From NCBI GenBank assembly GCA_021161085.1, contig JAGHBH010000026.1:1-7733 (forward strand): a stretch of 7,733 nt of DNA, given 5' to 3'. The DNA comes from Thermoplasmata archaeon (GTDB taxonomy: Archaea > Thermoplasmatota > Thermoplasmata > JAGHBH01). Numbering within the stretch: the first letter of the stretch is position 1; every line of letters begins with the position of its first letter. Both the position numbers and the translations under genes were made by a program. The notes beneath the pieces were generated by a model. The model saw only the letters and a list, made by a program, of their open reading frames with translations, was not told the origin of the DNA and ran no database searches. Below, in pieces: positions 1-5,029 of the stretch.

Positions 1-202
1 CCTCCACCCCCCATACCACCGGCTCGTCTCCGATACCGGGTATCCTGAGGGCCCTCTCGGTCACCAGGCCGGCACACTCCACGGGTTTTCCTATGGAAGG
101 GTGTTCCTCCAGCATCACTGTGGAGAAGCCCATCTCCGCTGTACGTGAGGCCAGGAAGGATCCGACCGGCCCCGCGCCCACGACGGCCACATCCCATTTC
201 AT
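1..202 (-). CDS. Geranylgeranyl reductase family FAD-dependent oxidoreductase, N-terminal part (3' end outside window)
   Basis: Only the first 67 residues are visible; the family is usually about 390-460 residues. Read from the ATG at 202, the protein opens MKWDVAVVGAGPVGSFLASR. This is a Rossmann FAD-binding motif (G9, G11, G14), followed by acidic residues at the end of the second strand (E32, E33) and then IGKPVECAGLV (residues 37-47). The E-x-x-x-IG-x-P-x-x-CAGL arrangement is typical of the geranylgeranyl reductase family. In archaea these flavoproteins saturate the isoprenoid chains of archaeol-type membrane lipids, acting at the membrane. The start is supported by a TATA box about 26 bp upstream (226-231) and the absence of a ribosome binding site, so the mRNA is probably leaderless. 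The gene diverges from gins51. The exact substrate (lipid, or another polyprenyl compound) cannot be decided from this fragment, and a related FAD-dependent family member remains possible. Confidence 0.86.
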   Translation of the reverse strand, partial: MKWDVAVVGAGPVGSFLASRTAEMGFSTVMLEEHPSIGKPVECAGLVTERALRIPGIGDEPVVWGVE

Positions 203-215
203 CGGATGTCTAAAC

Positions 216-225
216 CCCCCGGGGG
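216..225. promoter_or_regulatory. CCCCCGGGGG palindrome between TATA box and start codon
   Basis: A perfect 10-bp palindrome directly follows the TATATA of the leftward promoter, in the stretch that would be contacted by the pre-initiation complex. It could be an operator or simply a GC-rich spacer. Nothing else in the window repeats it, so a regulatory role is only a possibility. Confidence 0.2.
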
Positions 226-234
226 TATATAGGA
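224..234 (-). promoter_or_regulatory. TATA-box promoter for the geranylgeranyl reductase gene, probably leaderless
   Basis: On the minus strand the sequence reads TCCTATATACC, with TATATA at 231-226. The box centre is about 26-27 nt from the start codon at 202, matching the usual distance from archaeal TATA box to transcription start. No Shine-Dalgarno-like sequence lies between box and ATG. The transcript therefore probably begins at or within a few bases of the ATG. This is inference from spacing alone. Confidence 0.6.
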
Positions 235-282
235 GTATCCCATGTCCAGGGCGTGCGGATCCAGGGTGTGGCATCTCGGGGT

Positions 283-296
283 GGAAAGATATTAAA
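283..296 (+). promoter_or_regulatory. BRE/TATA promoter of gins51
   Basis: The sequence GGAAAGATATTAAA combines a purine-rich BRE-like part (GGAAAG) with an AT-rich TATA-like box around 288-296. The box centre lies about 28 bp upstream of the ATG at 319. This supports starting gins51 there and not at the upstream in-frame ATG at 253, which would place the promoter inside the coding region. A weak AGGAG at 304-308 is too far upstream (10 nt) to be decisive, and it would lie outside a leaderless mRNA. Confidence 0.6.
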
Positions 297-318
297 CCCT
301 GTCAGGAGATGGGGGGGC

Positions 319-1161
319 ATGGACGGCAGCGGGGACAAGGGAGACATCACTCTCACCGACCTCAACGAGGTTCTGAGAAGGGAACAGAAGAGCAGGGCCC
401 TCCTCTCCCTGCCCCTGGATTTCTACGAGCGGGCACAAGACTATATATCCTCCCTGGAGGAGGAGATAAGGGCCAGAGAGGAAGAGGTCTCCCCCTCCCT
501 GGACATAATGGAACTGGAGGAACTGAGGAGGAAGAGCGAGAGGGCCCTGAACAAGATATTCATGGAAAGGCTGAGGAAGGTCCTCCTCCTGGCCTACGCG
601 AACATAGACGGAGAACTGGCCAAGACCGACGTGCTCACCAGGGAAGAGAAGATACTGTACGAGAACATCCTGGAACAGGCGAGGGACATAAAGAAGACGA
701 CGCTGGGAACGGGGCCATCCAGCAGACGCAGGAGACTCTGGCACAGGATAACCCAGAAAAAGAGATCCCGGACAGTCGAGAGGGCGGAGACTCTGGCCGA
801 AGAAAAAGAAGAGATTGAAAAGGCGGAGAGCGTGGAAGAGGTGGCTCCCGCCCCCCAAACCCTTGAGCCGGCCCGGCCACACACAGCCACCGGCACGGAG
901 GAAGAACCCGAGATATCCAGGACGGAGGAAGGAGAAGAGGAGACGGGCCGGGAGGAAAAAGAGGAAGAAGAGGGGACAGGACCCGCCGAAGAGGAGGAGC
1001 CCCTGGAAGACATGGCCACAATACTCGTCTTGGAGGAGATACCACCCTTCGCCGGCCCGGCCGGAGAGTACCACCTGAAACCCCAGGACCTCGCCTCCAT
1101 ACCCCGCAAGATGGCCGAGATACTGGAAAAGAAAACGGGAAAAGTCAGGATAATAGAATAA
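319..1161 (+). CDS. gins51: Archaeal GINS complex subunit Gins51 with an extended acidic linker
   Basis: GINS joins Cdc45/RecJ-like protein and the MCM helicase to form the archaeal replicative helicase (CMG-like) complex. This 280-residue protein shows the A-then-B domain order of Gins51. The N-terminal helical A domain (about residues 10-128) has the diagnostic LPLDFYERAQDYISSLEEEI at 31-50. The small C-terminal beta-rich B domain (about 232-280) contains ILVLEEIPPF, a G-x-Y-x-L-x-x-x-D-L segment and a final VRII strand. Archaeal Gins51 proteins are typically near 190 residues. The excess here is a linker of about 100 residues: a basic patch (136-151, RRRRLWHRITQKKRSR) followed by a Glu-rich, probably disordered tract (about 31 Glu in residues 153-231). 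The start at 319 is chosen because a promoter-like box lies 28 bp upstream and the family similarity begins soon after. An ATG at 253 in the same frame would add 22 unlikely residues. The gene is convergent with the membrane protein gene downstream. The family call rests on motif recognition. Confidence 0.86.
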   Translation: MDGSGDKGDITLTDLNEVLRREQKSRALLSLPLDFYERAQDYISSLEEEIRAREEEVSPSLDIMELEELRRKSERALNKIFMERLRKVLLLAYANIDGELAKTDVLTREEKILYENILEQARDIKKTTLGTGPSSRRRRLWHRITQKKRSRTVERAETLAEEKEEIEKAESVEEVAPAPQTLEPARPHTATGTEEEPEISRTEEGEEETGREEKEEEEGTGPAEEEEPLEDMATILVLEEIPPFAGPAGEYHLKPQDLASIPRKMAEILEKKTGKVRIIE

Positions 1162-1190
1162 GGGACGAGATGACAGGGGGATAGATATTA

Positions 1191-3176
1191 TCACGAATTT
1201 TTTTCAGATTCCTCCTGGGTGGAGGTCTCTTGGGCGGGGGTTGTATTCAATATCAGTATCAAGGGAAGAGAGATTATAAAAAGAAAAATCGGCCAACAAA
1301 CCCATATGGGAAAGGATAAAAATATCAATAGTAGAAAACTTAGTGCTAAGGACACCAAAAAAAGAGCAGCCAATCTTCTCCTCTCCATCAGCCGGAGAGC
1401 GTAGGCGATTATCAGAGCCAAAGCCAATGCCCATATCGCCAACACGAAAAATAATGACATTCTATTCCATGTGACAAAGAAGAGAATGGATATCATCGCC
1501 ACCAAGAGGGAGAAAAAAGCCAATCCCCATAGAGATATGGAAAACCTCTCCAATGCCAAAACCAGAAACCTCTCCTTTCCGCCTTTGGAGGTGACGGGCG
1601 TACGTGGTCTGCGAGACGACACCGCCGGGAAAGGCCCGCCGTGCAACCCTATGGTCCCTATCACCCCCAACACAAGCGGGATGGATAACAGGCCGAATAT
1701 CAACCCCGCCAAGGAAGTCACGGCACCCAGGAAAAATACAGCCTGCACAGGATGTTTGATCAATCTTGAAGCCGTCTCCGAATTTATGGAGAAGAAGGCT
1801 ATCAGAGAGAAAACCATCACACCTAACACCAATGTTAAGAAGAGGGCCAAAAGTAACGAAGCCACCACCTCGGAGTTGCGGTATAAAAAGCCGGACAGAC
1901 CCATGAAAAACGCCTCCCCAGTGTTAAACAACCCTTCATGATGCACCTTCGCTTCCAGGTCGTAGCCGGGAGCCGCCTCCCCGCCTGGATCCCATTCGAA
2001 CAGGTATATATGCTTCCCCCTGGAGAAGCCGGAAATCATCTTTCCCTTTGATTCTCCCGAGAATATCAGGTCGTCCCCGTCGTCGCATCTGAACAACACC
2101 GAGATGTGTCCCATGGAATCCCAGGCCTGGGAAGTCCCCAGGGGGAAGAACGCCTTTCCCTCCCATAGGGGCATCTTGAGCGTCAAAGAGATGCCTTCCT
2201 CGTCCCCGTTATTGAAACCGTAAACCGCCCCGAACAGTTCCTCAAAAATCTCACCCTCTTCCTTGGAAAGATTATACACCTCCTCTGACAGCCTCAGAAA
2301 CTCGGGGGAATCTGTGGCGTAGAAAGAGAAATATCCCTCGGAGGTCCAAATCCATACCCGATTTCCCGCGACACCCGTATGAGGATCTGCCTCCCAGTCC
2401 ACACCGTAACTGTACACCTCAGGGTATTCCCGTACGAACTCGGTCAGAGCCTCTATCAATCCGGGATTGCTGGCGGCGAACTGGGAATAGCCTTCTGTGG
2501 GCGGCTTCCCCTCCACGGTCACCACGGCGGCGTAATACCCTCCGTACTTCTCCACGGCCTCCTTCACATTCTCGGGAGGAGTGAGACCATGGGAGGCAAA
2601 ATATTCCTCCACCAGACCCTCCTCCCCGAAGGAAAGGATATCTACCTTCCCACCCTCGAAATCATAGGAGGCTACATTCATTACCACGGAAGCGGACATA
2701 GCATACTCTGAAGGAGCTAAAAAAAAGCCAAAAATACCCACCAACTCTACAGCGATTGCATCCCTTCCCCTATCTCCAACTAGCCTACCCACAGTCTCAT
2801 ATCCCTTCGCCTGCTCTTTGATCTTGCGGACATCTCCGGCCATACCTGTCTCGCTGTCAAACTCCCTCCGGGTGACCTCCCCGGCCGATTGAAACTCCGG
2901 CCGTGTGGGGAAGGGGAGTACGATGGTTATGTTCGTCTCCGGGTGGAGAGATATGGCACTCAGGAAAAGGGAGACTGTCTGTGCCCCATCTCCCACGTCC
3001 ACCACACCTATCTGGGTGTTCTCCCTCAAGAGAGCATCCCTGGCGGGGGGAGGGACATAGGGCACACCGTCTCCCATGGAGGAAAAAGACACCTGGGGGG
3101 CGGCCAGGAGGAAGATTAGACATAGGATGAACAGTCTCGCCAACCGGAACCTATCCCCTTTCTTACCCAACGTCAT
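1191..3176 (-). CDS. Exported multi-pass membrane protein of unknown function
   Basis: From the ATG at 3176 the product has 661 residues. A basic N-terminus (KKGDRFRLAR) and hydrophobic core (about 14-30) form a signal peptide or anchor. Residues about 34-435 form a soluble, presumably extracytoplasmic domain. Around six transmembrane segments follow (roughly 437-463, 477-509, 546-568, 572-595, 601-621 and 623-644), ending in a short polar tail rich in Glu, Ser and Thr. A charged, probably cytoplasmic loop (about 520-537, SRRPRTPVTSKGGKER) splits the membrane region. The early stretch TNITIVLPFPTRPEF (81-95) faintly recalls DUF2330-type exported proteins, which carry a 'wvlPvP.pPe' segment near the N-terminus; this is a weak, unverified resemblance. 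An ATG at 3218 in frame would add 14 residues (MLCLICGSRDRGSE), but a TATA-like box overlaps that stretch, so 3176 is preferred. The 3' part is clearly AT-richer than the neighbouring genes. No enzyme motif was recognised. Confidence 0.85.
   Translation of the reverse strand: MTLGKKGDRFRLARLFILCLIFLLAAPQVSFSSMGDGVPYVPPPARDALLRENTQIGVVDVGDGAQTVSLFLSAISLHPETNITIVLPFPTRPEFQSAGEVTRREFDSETGMAGDVRKIKEQAKGYETVGRLVGDRGRDAIAVELVGIFGFFLAPSEYAMSASVVMNVASYDFEGGKVDILSFGEEGLVEEYFASHGLTPPENVKEAVEKYGGYYAAVVTVEGKPPTEGYSQFAASNPGLIEALTEFVREYPEVYSYGVDWEADPHTGVAGNRVWIWTSEGYFSFYATDSPEFLRLSEEVYNLSKEEGEIFEELFGAVYGFNNGDEEGISLTLKMPLWEGKAFFPLGTSQAWDSMGHISVLFRCDDGDDLIFSGESKGKMISGFSRGKHIYLFEWDPGGEAAPGYDLEAKVHHEGLFNTGEAFFMGLSGFLYRNSEVVASLLLALFLTLVLGVMVFSLIAFFSINSETASRLIKHPVQAVFFLGAVTSLAGLIFGLLSIPLVLGVIGTIGLHGGPFPAVSSRRPRTPVTSKGGKERFLVLALERFSISLWGLAFFSLLVAMISILFFVTWNRMSLFFVLAIWALALALIIAYALRLMERRRLAALFLVSLALSFLLLIFLSFPIWVCWPIFLFIISLPLILILNTTPAQETSTQEESEKNS
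1198..1204 (+). terminator. Oligo-T transcription terminator candidate for gins51
   Basis: A run of seven T on the plus strand begins 37 bases after the gins51 stop codon. Archaeal RNA polymerase commonly terminates at oligo-T tracts without a hairpin. The run falls inside the last codons (Lys-Lys-Asn) of the convergent membrane protein gene, so the two transcripts would overlap slightly at their 3' ends. Confidence 0.4.
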
Positions 3177-3201
3177 CTCGCTCCCTCTATCCCTGCTCCC
3201 A

Positions 3202-3235
3202 CATATTAAGCATAACATTTTACTTAATTTTTATC
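3202..3235 (-). promoter_or_regulatory. AT-rich promoter region of the membrane protein gene
   Basis: On the minus strand, CTTAATAT (3210-3203) lies about 30 bp upstream of the ATG at 3176, which suggests a leaderless or very short-leader mRNA. A second AT-rich box, GGATAAAAATTAAG (3235-3222), would instead give a leader of roughly 25 nt. That leader would include the GGAG at 3184-3181, four bases from the ATG. The sequence does not decide between the two. Either would let this gene be transcribed independently of the ligase gene, whose stop codon is 95 bp upstream. Confidence 0.5.
3205..3228. repeat. Inverted repeat ATTAAG-N12-CTTAAT overlapping promoter
   Basis: Two perfect 6-bp arms (3205-3210 and 3223-3228) are separated by 12 bp, so their centres lie 18 bp apart. 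The downstream arm coincides with the proximal TATA-like box. The geometry would suit a dimeric regulator binding over the promoter, but short AT-rich palindromes are common by chance. Confidence 0.3.
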
Positions 3236-3271
3236 CGTCAAATACCCCATTATTGACTCTCCCCCCCTCGC

Positions 3272-5029
3272 TCACCCCACCTTTTTCAGCTGCTGCCGGT
3301 ACATCTCCACCAGTTCCTTGGTGGTGGTGGCCTCCTCCGGGCTCTTGTCGTCCCTCCATCTGCCGGTGAACCTTGGAAAACGGATGGCCAGGCCGCTGCC
3401 CTTCCTGATGACATCCCTGGCGCAGGTGTGTATGGGGCTCAGGGTTATCTCCGCCCCGGCGACCTCCATCACCACCTCCGGAACCAGCCAGTAGTCGGCC
3501 TCCATCTCGCTCTTGACCCTGGGGTGTATCGTGGGGTGCTCTGTGAACCGCTCCCGCAGGCTGAAGAGGGTCTCGTCGTCGAACCCTGTGCCCAGCTTGC
3601 AGACCGTCTCGAAGACGTCTTCTTCGGGGTTGTAGGCCGCCATGAGAAGGGCTCCATAGGCTCCTCCCCTCCGTCCCCGTCCCGCAAAGGCTCCGACGGC
3701 CACGAGGTCCACCGTGTCGCTCATCTCGGCCTTGTAGTCCCTCTTGTATTTTATCCACTGCCAGCCCCTTGCCCCTGCCCTATATACGCTGTCCTCTCCT
3801 ATGCTCTTGGCCATTATTCCCTCGCAACCGGCGGCTATGCTCTCCTGGAAGAACTCTTCCGCCTTCTTTATGTCCCCTGTCTCCAGTGCCGTGCTCAGCC
3901 TCACACCCTCTCCCCCGCCCTCTCGTATGAGGGATTCCAGCCTCTTCCTGCGTACCGGGAGGGGGCGGTCCATGAGTTCCTCCCCGTCCAGATAGAGTAT
4001 GTCGAAGGCGAAGAACACCACCGGGACCTCCTCCATGGCCTTCTGGAGGTTGTATTTTCTCCCCCTTCTGTGGCTTATCTCCTGGAAGGGACGCATCTCT
4101 CCGTCAGGCCCAACGGGGACGCATTCGCCCTCGACTATGGCCTCGTGGCCTTTGATGCTCCGCCGGAGGGATTTCACCACGTCGGGGAACTGGTCGGTCA
4201 GGTCTTCTAGGTGTCTGCTGTACAGCCTCACCCGTCCGTCGCCGAAGACGTGCGCCTGAAGGCGGAGGCCGTCATACTTGTACTCCAGGAGGCAGGGTCC
4301 GCCCATCTTCTCGAAAATCTCCTCCATGCTCTGCACCCTTTCGGCCAGCATGGCACGCAGCGGCACTCCCAGCTTGAGATGTATGTCCCTGACCGCCTCC
4401 AGGCCGCCGTGGGCGAGATAGACGGCCACCATGCCTAGGTCGGAGCAGCGGTTGTACGCCGCCTCTATCGTGGGGCGGTCCTCCTTGGAGGCGAAGGCCA
4501 GCGAGAGGGCGTCCAGTATGGTCATGTCCGCTATGCCCAGGCGCAGCTTTCCGTCCACCGTCCGGAGGATATATCGGGCCTCCCGGGGGGTGGCGTCGTG
4601 CAGCAGCCTTGAGAGTATCTTTATCTTGGCGTCCAGGCTGTCCCTGCCCGAGGCCCTTGCCAGGGTGTCCAGCCCGCTGTGGACCGCCTCCACCGTGAGC
4701 GGTTGGGTGAAGAGGCTCTGCTGCCGCTTCCTCTCCAGCACCCTCTCCCCCGTGGTTCCCAGGTCGCCGGTCTCCTTCCACAGGCGGACGATCTCGCTCT
4801 CAGGATGGCCGGAGGCGTTGGCTATGGCCCTGACGGCCACCTTTTCCCCGACACCCAGTTCCACGCCCATGAAGTCTGGATAGAGCTTTCCCTGGGTGAG
4901 ATACACCACCTTGTCCAGTATGTCGGGGGGCGTCTCCTTGAAAAGGTCCACCAGGTGGTCGGTCATCTCCAGCCGTTTGGTGGTGGCCTCCAGGGATTCG
5001 TAGGTGTCCACGAGCCGGGCGTACCTCAT
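3272..5029 (-). CDS. lig: ATP-dependent DNA ligase (archaeal LigI-like)
   Basis: Seals nicks between 3'-OH and 5'-phosphate ends using ATP, joining Okazaki fragments and finishing repair. The 585-residue protein is full length for archaeal ligases (about 550-600). The N-terminal DNA-binding domain spans about residues 1-215. The nucleotidyltransferase core has motif I EYKYDGLR with K251 as the adenylated lysine (codon 4277-4279), motif III SRHLEDLT (271-278), motif IIIa FFAFDILYLDGE (339-350), motif IV EGIMAKS (403-409) and motif V WQWIKYKRDY (423-432). The OB-fold domain ends with motif VI RFPRFTGRWRDDK (550-562). No key residue is missing. The start region reads ATGATG. The ATG at 5032 overlaps the preceding gene's TGA as ATGA; the ATG at 5029 overlaps it by one base and sits six bases after a GAGGT ribosome binding site (5040-5036). 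I prefer 5029 for that spacing and because many archaeal ligases begin M-R-Y, but 5032 is almost as likely. Confidence 0.97.
   Translation of the reverse strand: MRYARLVDTYESLEATTKRLEMTDHLVDLFKETPPDILDKVVYLTQGKLYPDFMGVELGVGEKVAVRAIANASGHPESEIVRLWKETGDLGTTGERVLERKRQQSLFTQPLTVEAVHSGLDTLARASGRDSLDAKIKILSRLLHDATPREARYILRTVDGKLRLGIADMTILDALSLAFASKEDRPTIEAAYNRCSDLGMVAVYLAHGGLEAVRDIHLKLGVPLRAMLAERVQSMEEIFEKMGGPCLLEYKYDGLRLQAHVFGDGRVRLYSRHLEDLTDQFPDVVKSLRRSIKGHEAIVEGECVPVGPDGEMRPFQEISHRRGRKYNLQKAMEEVPVVFFAFDILYLDGEELMDRPLPVRRKRLESLIREGGGEGVRLSTALETGDIKKAEEFFQESIAAGCEGIMAKSIGEDSVYRAGARGWQWIKYKRDYKAEMSDTVDLVAVGAFAGRGRRGGAYGALLMAAYNPEEDVFETVCKLGTGFDDETLFSLRERFTEHPTIHPRVKSEMEADYWLVPEVVMEVAGAEITLSPIHTCARDVIRKGSGLAIRFPRFTGRWRDDKSPEEATTTKELVEMYRQQLKKVG

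Noticed and set aside
93..818. A 241-codon plus-strand open frame overlapping gins51.
   Set aside because: It crosses both the start of the divergent flavoprotein gene and the gins51 promoter. The product is a low-complexity Gly/Arg/Glu/Pro string, typical of a frame shadow.
292..1194. A 300-codon open frame on the minus strand opposite gins51.
   Set aside because: Its product is a Leu/Gly/Phe-rich mirror of the Glu- and Lys-rich gins51 codons. It has no recognisable domain, and gins51 is well supported on the other strand.
1471..1941. A 156-codon plus-strand frame opposite the membrane half of the 661-residue protein.
   Set aside because: Its polar Lys/Asn/Thr-rich product is the expected antisense of hydrophobic codons. 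There is no promoter or ribosome binding site support.
3237..3257. Possible hairpin GTCAA-N11-TTGAC after the ligase stop, as a terminator.
   Set aside because: Only five base pairs with an 11-base loop and no T-run following on the minus strand; not convincing as a terminator.
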